DNA of 64,000 nucleotides from Kibdelosporangium aridum (lineage in GTDB: Bacteria; Actinomycetota; Actinomycetes; Mycobacteriales; Pseudonocardiaceae): assembly GCF_900176515.1 (NCBI RefSeq), contig NZ_FWXV01000003.1, positions 62,001 to 126,000 of the forward strand, given 5' to 3'. Shown in pieces: positions 8,781 through 17,030 of this stretch. Under the pieces are notes generated by a model. That model worked only from the letters and a program-made list of their open reading frames with translations. It was not told where the DNA came from and made no database searches. Both the position numbers and the translations under genes were made by a program. The number at the start of each line of letters is the position of its first letter. The stretch's first letter is position 1.

Positions 8781-8794
8781 AATAACCTGTTCTA
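8781..8794. promoter_or_regulatory. Second KstR-like operator between divergent genes
   Basis: AATAACCTGTTCTA matches the TnnAACnnGTTnnA pattern except at the first base. It lies between the SnoaL gene (leftward, start 8746) and cysD (rightward, start 8805), so a bound repressor could affect both transcription units. Confidence 0.5.
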
Positions 8795-8804
8795 GTTTTT
8801 GATC

Positions 8805-9716
8805 GTGGCCACCACGTACGAGCTGTCCAATCTGCGCGCGCTCGAGGCCGAGTCGGCGCACGTGCTGCGCGAGGTCGCGGCGACGTTCGAGCGCCCGGTG
8901 CTGCTGTTCTCCGGCGGCAAGGACTCGGTGGTGATGCTGCACCTTGCGGCCAAGGCGTTCTGGCCCGCGCCACCGCCCTTTCCGGTGATGCACGTGGACA
9001 CCGGGCACAACTTCGACGAGGTCATCGAGTTCCGGGACCGCACAGTCGAATCGACGGGCGTCCGGCTCGTGGTCAGCCACGTCCAGGACGACATCGACGC
9101 GGGCCGCGTCGTCGAAGAGACCGGGCCTAGAGCGAGCCGGAACCGCTTGCAGACCACGGCTTTGCTCCGAGCCATCAACGAAAACCGGTTCGACGCGGTG
9201 TTCGGCGGAGCCCGCCGGGACGAAGAGAAGGCACGGGCCAAGGAGCGCGTGTTCAGCTTCCGTGACGAGTTCGGCCAATGGGATCCCCGCAACCAGCGAC
9301 CCGAGCTTTGGAACCTCTACAACGGACGGCATCGCCGCGGCGAACACATCCGGGTGTTCCCGTTGTCCAACTGGACCGAATTGGACATCTGGCAGTACAT
9401 CCGGGACGAACGCATCGAGCTCCCGGAGATCTACTACGCACATCGGCGACAAGTGTTCCAACGCGACGGCATGCTCCTGGCGCATACCAGGTTCGTGACG
9501 CTCCTGCCGGGCGAAGAACCCTTTGAGGCGTCCGTGCGGTTCCGCACAGTCGGCGACGCGACCTGCACCGGCTGCGTCGAATCCACTGCCGCCACACCGG
9601 AAGAGGTCGTCGCCGAAGTCGCCGCGACCCGCGTGACCGAGCGCGGCGCGACCCGGGCGGACGACCGGATCTCCGAGGCAGGCATGGAGGACCGCAAGAA
9701 GGAGGGCTACTTCTGA
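8805..9716 (+). CDS. cysD: Sulfate adenylyltransferase subunit 2
   Basis: The catalytic small subunit of ATP sulfurylase, about 303 residues. It makes adenosine 5'-phosphosulfate from sulfate and ATP, driven by GTP hydrolysis in CysN. The PP-loop SGGKDSVVMLHL (about residues 35-46), HVDTGHNF and the C-terminal DRISEAGMEDRKKEGYF are hallmarks of CysD. GTG at 8805 is preferred to the upstream TTG at 8799 because the conserved ATTYELSNLRALEAES follows at once. TAG-rich sequence just upstream suggests a leaderless transcript. The stop overlaps the cysNC ATG (TGATG). Confidence 0.93.
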   Translation: MATTYELSNLRALEAESAHVLREVAATFERPVLLFSGGKDSVVMLHLAAKAFWPAPPPFPVMHVDTGHNFDEVIEFRDRTVESTGVRLVVSHVQDDIDAGRVVEETGPRASRNRLQTTALLRAINENRFDAVFGGARRDEEKARAKERVFSFRDEFGQWDPRNQRPELWNLYNGRHRRGEHIRVFPLSNWTELDIWQYIRDERIELPEIYYAHRRQVFQRDGMLLAHTRFVTLLPGEEPFEASVRFRTVGDATCTGCVESTAATPEEVVAEVAATRVTERGATRADDRISEAGMEDRKKEGYF

Positions 9717-11548
9717 TGAACCAGCTTCTCCGTCTTGCCACCGCGGGCAGCGTCGACGACGGCAAGTCCACTTTGATCGGCAGGCTGCTGTTCGACTCCA
9801 AGACCATCTTCGAGGATCAGCTCGCGGCGATCGAACGCAGCAGCCGCGACCGCGGCGAGGACTACCCGAACCTGGCGCTGCTGACCGACGGGCTGCGCGC
9901 GGAGCGGGAACAAGGCATCACGATCGATGTGGCGTACCGCTATTTCGCCACACCCAAACGGAAATTCATCATCGCGGACACGCCTGGGCACATCCAGTAC
10001 ACCCGCAACATGGTCACCGGGGCGTCCACAGCGGACCTCGCACTGATCCTTGTGGACGCCCGCAAAGGGATTCTGGAGCAGTCACGCAGGCACGCGTTCC
10101 TGGCCAGCCTGCTGGGCATCCCCCACCTCGTCGTGTGCGTGAACAAGATGGACCTGGTCGGCTGGTCCCGGGAACGCTTCGAAGAGATCCGTGAGGAGTT
10201 CCGCCAGTTCTCCATGAAGCTGACCGTGCCCGACCTGACGTTCGTACCGGTGTCGGCACTCCACGGCGACAACATCGTTCACCGCAGTGCATCGATGCCT
10301 TGGTACGAAGGCACTTCCCTGCTGCACCACCTCGAAGAAGTACACATCAGCTCGGACCGCAACCTGATCGACGCCCGGTTCCCGGTGCAGTACGTCATCC
10401 GCCACAAGGACTTCCGTGGTTACGCCGGAACGGTCGCCGGCGGTGTGTTCAAGCCGGGCGACGAGGTACTCGTGCTGCCGTCCGGATTCACCACGACCGT
10501 GCAGGCGATCTGGGGCCTCGGTGGGCAACCGGTCGCCGAGGCCTTTCCACCGCAGTCGGTCACGCTGGAGCTGGCCGACGAGCTGGACGTCGGCCGCGGT
10601 GACCTGATCTGCCGCCCGAACAACCGGCCGCACGTCGGCCAGGACGTCGACGCGATCGTTTGCTGGCTGACCGAACGCACTGACCTGACCCCGGACGCGA
10701 GGTACACGGTCGTCAACACCACCCGGTCGACCAAGGCCGTGGTCAAGTCGCTGGACTACCGGCTGGACATCACCACACTGCACCGCGACGACACAGCAGA
10801 GTCCTTGTCGCTCAACGAGATCGGCCGGGTCAAGCTGCGCACCCAGCAACCGCTGCTGTTCGACGCGTATCGCCGCAACCGGGCCTGCGGCAGTTTCATC
10901 CTGGTCGACGAGACGTCCAACAACACGGTCGCGGCCGGAATGATCACCGGGCCGAGCCAGGCGGTGGTCTGGCATTCCACCGCGGTCCAGCGCACCGAAC
11001 GCGGCTCCGTGGGCTGCACCGTGTGGCTGACCGGGCTGTCGGCGTCCGGGAAGTCGACCGTAGCCGTGGAGCTGGAGCGACGGCTTGTGGCTTCGGGACG
11101 CCCGGCTTACCTTCTGGACGGCGACAACCTGCGCCACGGCCTGAACGCCGACCTCGGGTTCGGTGCGGCCGACCGCGCGGAGAACGTCCGCAGGGCCGGC
11201 GAAGTGGCGAAGCTGTTCGCCGACGCGGGCGTGGTCGCGGTGGTCTCGCTGATCAGCCCGTATCAGGCTGATCGGGACCGGGTCAGGGCCATGCACGAGC
11301 AAGCGGGCTTGCCTTTTGTGGAAGTCTTTGTGGACACTCCTGTCGAGGTGTGCGAGGCCCGCGATCCCAAGGGGATGTACGCCAAGGCCAGGGCGGGCGA
11401 GATCACCGGGTTCACCGGGGTGGACGACCCGTACGAGGTACCAGTGGCACCCGAACTGGTACTGCGACCGGAGCAAGGCGATCCCGCGAGGATGGCCGCA
11501 TTGATCCTCGCCTCAATGGATCAGGTCACACTGACCCGGATGGACTAG
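9716..11548 (+). CDS. cysNC: Bifunctional sulfate adenylyltransferase subunit 1 / APS kinase
   Basis: A 610-residue fusion. The N-terminal GTPase half (CysN) has the P-loop GSVDDGKST (about residues 11-19), DTPGH and NKMDL. The C-terminal APS kinase half begins about residue 435, with P-loop GLSASGKST (about 440-448) and DGDNLRHGLNADLGF. With CysD it makes APS and then PAPS. PAPS serves either reductive sulfur assimilation or sulfotransferases. No PAPS/APS reductase lies nearby while a sulfotransferase gene does, so sulfation is a plausible use here. Confidence 0.94.
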   Translation: MNQLLRLATAGSVDDGKSTLIGRLLFDSKTIFEDQLAAIERSSRDRGEDYPNLALLTDGLRAEREQGITIDVAYRYFATPKRKFIIADTPGHIQYTRNMVTGASTADLALILVDARKGILEQSRRHAFLASLLGIPHLVVCVNKMDLVGWSRERFEEIREEFRQFSMKLTVPDLTFVPVSALHGDNIVHRSASMPWYEGTSLLHHLEEVHISSDRNLIDARFPVQYVIRHKDFRGYAGTVAGGVFKPGDEVLVLPSGFTTTVQAIWGLGGQPVAEAFPPQSVTLELADELDVGRGDLICRPNNRPHVGQDVDAIVCWLTERTDLTPDARYTVVNTTRSTKAVVKSLDYRLDITTLHRDDTAESLSLNEIGRVKLRTQQPLLFDAYRRNRACGSFILVDETSNNTVAAGMITGPSQAVVWHSTAVQRTERGSVGCTVWLTGLSASGKSTVAVELERRLVASGRPAYLLDGDNLRHGLNADLGFGAADRAENVRRAGEVAKLFADAGVVAVVSLISPYQADRDRVRAMHEQAGLPFVEVFVDTPVEVCEARDPKGMYAKARAGEITGFTGVDDPYEVPVAPELVLRPEQGDPARMAALILASMDQVTLTRMD

Positions 11549-11626
11549 CGGCGGCCCGTCGCATCGCCCGCTGCCTACACACGTTCGTCGCAGCGTCTTG
11601 CTACTCGCGAGTGAACGGTGTTTCGC

Positions 11627-11652
11627 ACCGAAGCACTTTCGGTTCATTTATT
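11627..11652 (+). terminator. Possible weak terminator after cysNC
   Basis: ACCGAA-N5-TTCGGT forms a 6-bp stem followed by TCATTTATT, a T-rich tail that is rare in this high-GC DNA. A second hairpin, CGGTG-TTTCG-CACCG, overlaps its left arm. It is 79 bp downstream of the cysNC stop. Confidence 0.4.
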
Positions 11653-11729
11653 GGCGTGTCAGCCGCAAAAAGCGTGAATCGTCCCATGATTGTTTTCCAC
11701 AGGTCGGGCAAGCCTTTTGGGTGACTGCG

Positions 11730-11754
11730 CACGTTCAAAACGTGGTGCTAGCCT
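11730..11754 (+). promoter_or_regulatory. Candidate promoter/operator of the encapsulin-isoprenoid operon
   Basis: CACGTT-CAA-AACGTG (11730-11744) is a perfect inverted repeat just upstream of TAGCCT (11749-11754), a possible -10 hexamer. A regulator bound to the palindrome would sit in the -35/-10 spacer. The first shell gene begins about 125 bp downstream. Confidence 0.4.
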
Positions 11755-11878
11755 CCGTCTTGGCACCGTCCGAACTGGATCATTCAGCTGGGACACGAAA
11801 GGGTGTTCCACCTTTGTCTCAAGCCAATTCCCCATGTCTATTTCCCATGAACCCGACTAGGAAGAATGGCGGCACGTT

Positions 11879-13294
11879 GTGACCGACACGGTGGAGTCGA
11901 ATCTTGGCGTAGAGAACGGCCAGCAACAGCAGAGCCTGGCCACCGCGGCCGCGCGGAATTTGGCGACGACCACCAAATCCGTCCCGCAGATGCAGAGCAT
12001 CACCTCGCGCTGGCTGCTGCGGGTCCTGCCGTGGGTGCAGGCCCAAGGTGGCGTGTACCGGGTCAACCGAAGGCTGAGCTACACCGTCGGTGACGGCCGG
12101 ATCGCCGTCTCCAACACCGGGTCCAGGGTCCAGGTTGTCGGCCCGGACCTGGTGGAAATGGCTCTGCTGCGCACTTTCGAGGACGAGGACGCGCTCAACG
12201 CCTTGGCAGGCCGGTTCGAGCAGCAGGAGTACGAGCCCGGCGCCGTGATCGCCGAATTCGGTCACGAGGCCGACTACGTCTACGTGGTCGCGCACGGCAA
12301 GGTGAACAAGATCGGCACCGGTGAGTACGGTGACCAAACCGTGCTCGGCACGATGGTCGACGGCGACTATTTCGGCGACCAGGCGCTCATCCAAGATCAA
12401 AGCATCTGGGAGTTCACCGCCAAGGCTGTCACCCCGACGACGATTCTCGCATTGCCGAAACAGGCATTTCAGGAATTGCAAGATCAATCCGAGGCGTTGC
12501 GCGAGCACGTCAACGCTTACCGCAACAGCCCGAAAAAACCGGCAAACCCGTACGGTGAAGCCGAGATCGAACTGGCATCCGGCCACGACGGTGAACCGGA
12601 CCTGCCGAGCACGTTCGTGGACTACGAACTCTCGCCGCGGGAATACGAGTTGAGCGTCGCGCAAACAGTCCTGCGCGTGCACACCAGGGTCGCCGACCTG
12701 TACAACCAGCCGATGAACCAGACGGAGCAACAGCTCCGGCTGACCATCGAGGCGCTGCGCGAACGCCAGGAACACGAGCTGATCAACAACCGCGACTTCG
12801 GCCTGCTCTGCAACGCCGACCTCAAACAGCGCATCCCGACCCGCAGCGGCCCGCCGACCCCGGACGACATGGACGAACTGCTGGCGACGGTGTGGAAGGA
12901 CCCGATGTTCATCCTGGCCCACCCGCGCGCGATCGCCGCGTTCGGCCAGGAGTGCAACAAGCGGGGCCTCTACCCGCAGAGCATCGACCTCAACGGCCAC
13001 CAGGTTCCGTCGTGGCGTGGCATCCCCGTGTTGCCGTGCAACAAGATTCCGGTGTCCAACACGAGGACCACGCAGATGATCGCGATGCGGGTCGGTGAGC
13101 AGAACCAGGGTGTGATCGGCCTGCACCAGACCGGCCTGCCGGACGAGTACCAGCCCGGCCTGTCGGTGCGGTTCATGAACATCAACGAGAAGGCGATCAT
13201 CTCCTACCTGGTCAGCGCCTACTACTCGGCGGCGGTCCTGGTGCCGGACGCCCTCGGTGTGCTGGAGAACGTAGAACTGGGCAGAACTGACTAG
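11879..13294 (+). CDS. Family 2B encapsulin shell protein, first paralogue
   Basis: A 471-residue HK97-fold nanocompartment shell protein carrying an inserted cyclic-nucleotide-binding-like (CNB) domain. Residues 1-40 are a polar arm. The CNB domain spans about 85-205, with the cassette DGDYFGDQAL at 161-170. The shell fold follows, with NADLKQRIPTRSGPPTPDD (312-330), FILAHPRAIAAFG (344-356) and a conserved C-terminus (SVRFMNINEKAIISYLVSAY). Such genes are often misnamed Crp/Fnr regulators, but no DNA-binding HTH is present. Start is GTG at 11879. A second shell gene lies 316 bp downstream and polyprenyl synthase and MEP genes follow, matching the known association of Family 2B encapsulins with prenyltransferases and terpene enzymes. 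Confidence 0.88.
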   Translation: MTDTVESNLGVENGQQQQSLATAAARNLATTTKSVPQMQSITSRWLLRVLPWVQAQGGVYRVNRRLSYTVGDGRIAVSNTGSRVQVVGPDLVEMALLRTFEDEDALNALAGRFEQQEYEPGAVIAEFGHEADYVYVVAHGKVNKIGTGEYGDQTVLGTMVDGDYFGDQALIQDQSIWEFTAKAVTPTTILALPKQAFQELQDQSEALREHVNAYRNSPKKPANPYGEAEIELASGHDGEPDLPSTFVDYELSPREYELSVAQTVLRVHTRVADLYNQPMNQTEQQLRLTIEALRERQEHELINNRDFGLLCNADLKQRIPTRSGPPTPDDMDELLATVWKDPMFILAHPRAIAAFGQECNKRGLYPQSIDLNGHQVPSWRGIPVLPCNKIPVSNTRTTQMIAMRVGEQNQGVIGLHQTGLPDEYQPGLSVRFMNINEKAIISYLVSAYYSAAVLVPDALGVLENVELGRTD

Positions 13295-13610
13295 TGGCCG
13301 ATCGGCCTGAGCCGATCGCAGCCGTCAGTCCCCCACCTATCCCCTCGGCCACCAGACCTTGGCCGTTGCCACGCCTGACTTTCCCGTTCGGCCGTCGGCG
13401 CTCCCAGCGGACGGGGAAGAACAGAGAACAAAGAACAAAGGGCGTGGTGCCCTCATCGGCCAGGGGCGAGTCAAGGTGGTCGAGCGGGCGCTGGCCGATG
13501 TGCGGCCCTCCCTGAAGAAGGGCCATCGACATGGTTCGGCATCGGCCAGCGTCGAATCCCCGGCAGATCCGCACTCTCATCTGATCAACTAGGAACAGGC
13601 GGTCGAACAC
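13295..13610. repeat. Intergenic region with repeated CTGGCCGATG elements
   Basis: This 316-bp gap between the two shell genes contains three exact copies of one 10-bp element. CATCGGCCAG occurs at 13454-13463 and 13540-13549, and its reverse complement CTGGCCGATG at 13491-13500. The palindrome GGCCGATCGGCC is at 13296-13307. A short frame at 13359-13592 is not convincing as a gene. The elements may be regulator sites setting the level of the second shell protein. Confidence 0.6.
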
Positions 13611-14999
13611 GTGACACAGGTCGAGAACCCCCAGTCGCAGCAGATGAGCCTCGGCACCGCCGCGGCGCGAAATCTGGCGACGACGACCAAGTCCGTACCG
13701 CAGATGCAGGGGATCACGCCGCGGTGGTTGTTGCGCGTCCTGCCATGGGTACAGGCCGAAGGCGGCACGTACCGCGTGAACCGGCGGCTCACGTACGCCA
13801 TCGGCGACGGGTTGGTCAGCTTCACCAGCAGTGCGGGCCGTGTCCAGGTGGTGCCGCCGGAACTGCGTGAACTGGCTCTGCTGCACGATCTGGACGACGA
13901 CGAGACGCTGGCCGCACTGGCCGGCCGGTTCGAGCAGCAGGAGTTCGAACCGGGAGACCTGATCATCCAGAGAGGAGGTCACGCCGACCGGCTCGTGCTG
14001 ATGGCACACGGCAAGGCGGACAAGATCGGCCAAGGTGAGTACGGCGCGGACACCGTGCTCGACACGATCGGTGAAGGCGAGTACTTCGGCGAGCAGGCGC
14101 TGACCGGCCTGCGCGACGAGTGGAGCTTCTCGATCAAGGCGAAGACCCCGTGCATCACGTTGTCGTTGTCCCGTCAGGACTTCGACCGGATCACCGAGCA
14201 GTCCGACAAGCTGCGGGCGCACCTGGAGTACTTCGTCTCGTTGCGCGGCAAGCGGAGCAACGCCAAGGGCGAGGCAGAGATCGAGCTGTCCTCCGGCCAC
14301 GAAGGCGAAGCGCTGCTACCGGCCACCTTTGTGGACTACGAACTCTCGCCGCGTGAGTACGAGCTGAGCGTCACGCAGACGGTCCTGCGGATCCACACCA
14401 GGGTCGCGGATCTGTACAACCAGCCGATGAACCAGACCGAGCAACAGCTCCGGCTGACCGTCGAGGCGCTGCGTGAACGCCAAGAGTACGAGATGATCAA
14501 CAACCGGCAGATCGGGCTGCTGCACAACGCGGACCTCAAGCAGCGCATCCCCACCCGGACCGGGCCGCCGACCCCGGACGACATGGACGAGCTGATCTCA
14601 CGCAGGCGCAAGACCCAGTTCATCCTCGCCCACCCGAAGGCGATCGCCGCGTTCGGCCGGGAGTGCAACAGCAGGGGGATCTACCCGAACACCAAGGAAC
14701 TCGACGGCAAGATCGTCCGCACCTGGCGCAACATCCCGCTGCTGCCGTGCGACAAGATCCCGGTCAGCGAGACCGGCCGGACCTCGATCATCGCGATGCG
14801 GACCGGCGAGAAGAACCAGGGCGTGATCGGCCTGCACCACGCCGGCCTGCCGGACGAGCTCGAACCCGGCCTGAACGTGCGGTTCATGGGCGTCAACGAG
14901 AAAGCCATCATGTCGTACCTGGTCAGTGCCTACTACTCGGTCGCGGTGATGGTGCCGGACGCGCTCGGCATCCTCGAGAGCGTTGAGCTCGGGCGTTGA
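13611..14999 (+). CDS. Family 2B encapsulin shell protein, second paralogue
   Basis: A 462-residue paralogue of the preceding shell protein, clearly more than half identical by eye along its whole length. It has the same arm (LATTTKSVPQMQGITPRWLL), CNB-like domain (cassette EGEYFGEQAL) and HK97 core with NADLKQRIPTRTGPPTPDD and FILAHPKAIAAFG. Differences cluster in the CNB domain and the linker after it (SLRGKRSNAKGEAEIE). The two probably co-assemble into one mixed shell, as described for two-component Family 2B encapsulins. GTG start at 13611 with AGGAACAGG upstream. The polyprenyl synthase gene starts 4 bp after the stop. Confidence 0.88.
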   Translation: MTQVENPQSQQMSLGTAAARNLATTTKSVPQMQGITPRWLLRVLPWVQAEGGTYRVNRRLTYAIGDGLVSFTSSAGRVQVVPPELRELALLHDLDDDETLAALAGRFEQQEFEPGDLIIQRGGHADRLVLMAHGKADKIGQGEYGADTVLDTIGEGEYFGEQALTGLRDEWSFSIKAKTPCITLSLSRQDFDRITEQSDKLRAHLEYFVSLRGKRSNAKGEAEIELSSGHEGEALLPATFVDYELSPREYELSVTQTVLRIHTRVADLYNQPMNQTEQQLRLTVEALRERQEYEMINNRQIGLLHNADLKQRIPTRTGPPTPDDMDELISRRRKTQFILAHPKAIAAFGRECNSRGIYPNTKELDGKIVRTWRNIPLLPCDKIPVSETGRTSIIAMRTGEKNQGVIGLHHAGLPDELEPGLNVRFMGVNEKAIMSYLVSAYYSVAVMVPDALGILESVELGR

Positions 15000-15003
15000 T
15001 GTC

Positions 15004-16044
15004 ATGACACTTCGTGAGGTGACGACCGAAAGCCGTCAACCGGGTGAGGTGCTGGCATGGAGCAGGGACATGGTCGACCCGGCGACCCGTGCCGCGGTCG
15101 GCACCCTGCCCGGTTCGATGCGGCATATCGCCGGTTACCACTACGGGTGGTGGGACGAGACCGGCACGCCGACGGAAACCTCTGGCGGCAAGGCATTACG
15201 GCCGACGTTGACGCTGCTGGCGGCCGAGGCGGTCGGCGGTGTGGCGTCGGCCGCCGTGCCTGCCGCCGTCGCGATCGAGCTGGTGCACAACTTCTCCTTG
15301 CTGCACGACGACGTGATCGACGGTGACGTCACGCGCAGGCACCGGCCGACGGCGTGGAGTGTTTTCGGCCGCAGTGCGGCGATTCTGGCCGGTGATTCCC
15401 TGCTGACGCTCGCCTTCGACGTCCTCGCGGCGAGCGGGCATCCCGATTCCCGGGAGGGCATGCGGATCCTCAGCGCCGCCGTCCAGTCCCTTGTGGAGGG
15501 CCAGAGTCTCGATGTGGCGTTCGAGGACCGCCAGGACATCGAACTGGCCGAGTGCGAGGTGATGGCTCGGGGCAAGACCGGGGCGCTGATCAGCGCGGCG
15601 TGTGCCATCGGAGCGTTGTTCGGCGGCGCCCGCAGCGCGCAGGTCGAGCACATGCGTGCCTTCGGCGCGGAACTCGGCCTGGCGTTCCAGTTGGTCGACG
15701 ACCTGCTCGGGATCTGGGGTGACCCGGCGGTGACCGGCAAGCCGGTGTACTCGGATCTGCACAACCGCAAGAAATCGCTGCCTGTAGTGGCCGCGTTGAG
15801 ATCGAAAACTACTGCGGCACAGGAACTACACGAGCTGTACCACGCCGACCGGCCGTTGTCGGGCGTTGACGTCGAACGCGCCGCCGCGCTGATCGACGCG
15901 GCCGGTGGCCAGGCGTGGTGCCAGGCACAGGCCGACGACCGGCTGGCCCGTGCTATCCACCGGCTGCGGTCGGCGGACCCAGTGGCCGGTGCCGCCGCCG
16001 AACTGGCCGGGCTGGCCTGCCTGGTCACCCATCGCGACCACTGA
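15004..16044 (+). CDS. Polyprenyl diphosphate synthase (GGPP/FPP synthase-like), candidate encapsulin cargo
   Basis: A trans-isoprenyl diphosphate synthase of about 346 residues that condenses IPP with allylic diphosphates. It has GKALRP (62-67), the first aspartate motif DDVID (102-106), Arg pairs after it, and the second motif DDLLGIWGD (232-240). ATG at 15004 is preferred to a TTG at 14983 that would lie inside the shell gene. It follows the second shell gene by 4 bp, the usual place for a Family 2B cargo. Only about 35-50 residues precede the catalytic core, so the long disordered targeting domain of known cargoes is not obvious. Product chain length cannot be assigned with certainty. Confidence 0.85.
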   Translation: MTLREVTTESRQPGEVLAWSRDMVDPATRAAVGTLPGSMRHIAGYHYGWWDETGTPTETSGGKALRPTLTLLAAEAVGGVASAAVPAAVAIELVHNFSLLHDDVIDGDVTRRHRPTAWSVFGRSAAILAGDSLLTLAFDVLAASGHPDSREGMRILSAAVQSLVEGQSLDVAFEDRQDIELAECEVMARGKTGALISAACAIGALFGGARSAQVEHMRAFGAELGLAFQLVDDLLGIWGDPAVTGKPVYSDLHNRKKSLPVVAALRSKTTAAQELHELYHADRPLSGVDVERAAALIDAAGGQAWCQAQADDRLARAIHRLRSADPVAGAAAELAGLACLVTHRDH

Positions 16045-16103
16045 GTTCCCTCGTGGGGTTTCTAACCGGACTGGAGACTCACGAGCAGATAAGAGGGGCC
16101 GCC

Positions 16104-17030
16104 ATGCAGGTCAAGGTGTTGCTCGCGTCGCCACGGTCGTTCTGCGCCGGGGTGGAACGCGCGATCGAGATCGTCGAAGAGGTGCTGCGGCACCGAAAAC
16201 CACCTGTCTACGTGCGTAAGCAGATCGTGCACAACAAGCATGTCGTCGCCGATCTGGCCACACGCGGTGCGGTGTTCGTCGACGAACTCGACGCCGTTCC
16301 GGACGGCGCGACCGTGGTCTTCTCGGCACACGGGGTCTCCCCCGCCGTGCGTGAGGAAGCCGAACGGCGACGGCTTGACGTGATCGACGCGACCTGTCCG
16401 CTGGTCACGAAGGTACACACAGAGGCCCGTCGCTTCGCCGGCCGAGGCGACACGGTGGTGCTAGTCGGACACGCCGGGCACGAGGAGGTGGAAGGCACGC
16501 TCGGCGAGGCACCAGACCGGACCGTACTGGTGCAGACCGCGGAAGATGTTGCGAGCCTGGACATTCCCGATCCGTCGAGGGTCTCGTACCTGATGCAGAC
16601 GACGTTGGCGGTCGACGAGGCCGCGGAGGTGGTGTCGGCCCTCCGGGCTCGGTTTCCGGACCTGCGCGGCCCGGCTTCGGACGACATTTGTTACGCCACA
16701 ACCAATCGGCAGAACGCGTTGCACGCGATCGCCGACGAGGCGGACCTGGTCCTGGTAGTCGGGTCGACGAATTCGTCCAACTCGGTGCGACTGGTCGAAT
16801 TGGCGCAACGCCATGGCACGCCTGCGTACTTGATCGACGATGTCAGCGACATCAAGGCGAGATGGCTGGAGGGTGTGCGTGTCATCGGGATCACCGCAGG
16901 CGCTTCCGCACCACCGGGACTGGTCGACGAGGTGGTCGCCGCGTTGAACCCGATCAGCGTGGAGAACCGGGAAACGGTCACCGAGACCATCCAGTTCACC
17001 CTGCCGCCCGCGGCGAGGCGGTCGTCATGA
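16104..17030 (+). CDS. ispH: 4-hydroxy-3-methylbut-2-enyl diphosphate reductase
   Basis: The last MEP-pathway enzyme, a [4Fe-4S] protein of about 308 residues that reduces HMBPP to IPP and DMAPP. The three cluster cysteines are in RSFCAGVERAI, DATCPLVTKVH and DDICYATTNRQ. Start is ATG 16104 (MQVKVLLASPRSFCAG) after GAGGGGCC. Its stop overlaps the dxs start (ATGA). It feeds C5 units directly to the polyprenyl synthase encoded just upstream. Actinomycetes usually carry another ispH elsewhere, so this may be a pathway-dedicated copy. Confidence 0.93.
   Translation: MQVKVLLASPRSFCAGVERAIEIVEEVLRHRKPPVYVRKQIVHNKHVVADLATRGAVFVDELDAVPDGATVVFSAHGVSPAVREEAERRRLDVIDATCPLVTKVHTEARRFAGRGDTVVLVGHAGHEEVEGTLGEAPDRTVLVQTAEDVASLDIPDPSRVSYLMQTTLAVDEAAEVVSALRARFPDLRGPASDDICYATTNRQNALHAIADEADLVLVVGSTNSSNSVRLVELAQRHGTPAYLIDDVSDIKARWLEGVRVIGITAGASAPPGLVDEVVAALNPISVENRETVTETIQFTLPPAARRSS

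Larger units (their letters stand above)
11549..11878. other. Intergenic region upstream of the encapsulin operon
   Basis: This 330-bp gap holds no convincing gene. It contains a terminator-like hairpin just after cysNC (11627-11652) and a palindrome-plus-promoter at 11730-11754, then a leader of about 120 nt before the first shell gene with a weak AGGAAG at 11860-11865. Confidence 0.6.

Noticed and set aside
8268..9485. A 405-codon leftward frame opposite cysD
   Set aside because: It is antisense to cysD, whose PP-loop and C-terminal motifs are unmistakable.
13359..13592. A small gene between the two shell genes
   Set aside because: The 77-codon frame has no convincing ribosome binding site or family pattern, and the region carries repeat elements instead.
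11879..14999. Two Crp/Fnr-type transcription factors
   Set aside because: A cyclic-nucleotide-binding-like domain is present, but there is no C-terminal HTH. The rest matches HK97-type shell proteins, so encapsulin is the better reading.
11879..14999. A prophage remnant (capsid genes)
   Set aside because: No portal, terminase, protease, tail or integrase genes are nearby, and the neighbours are isoprenoid genes.
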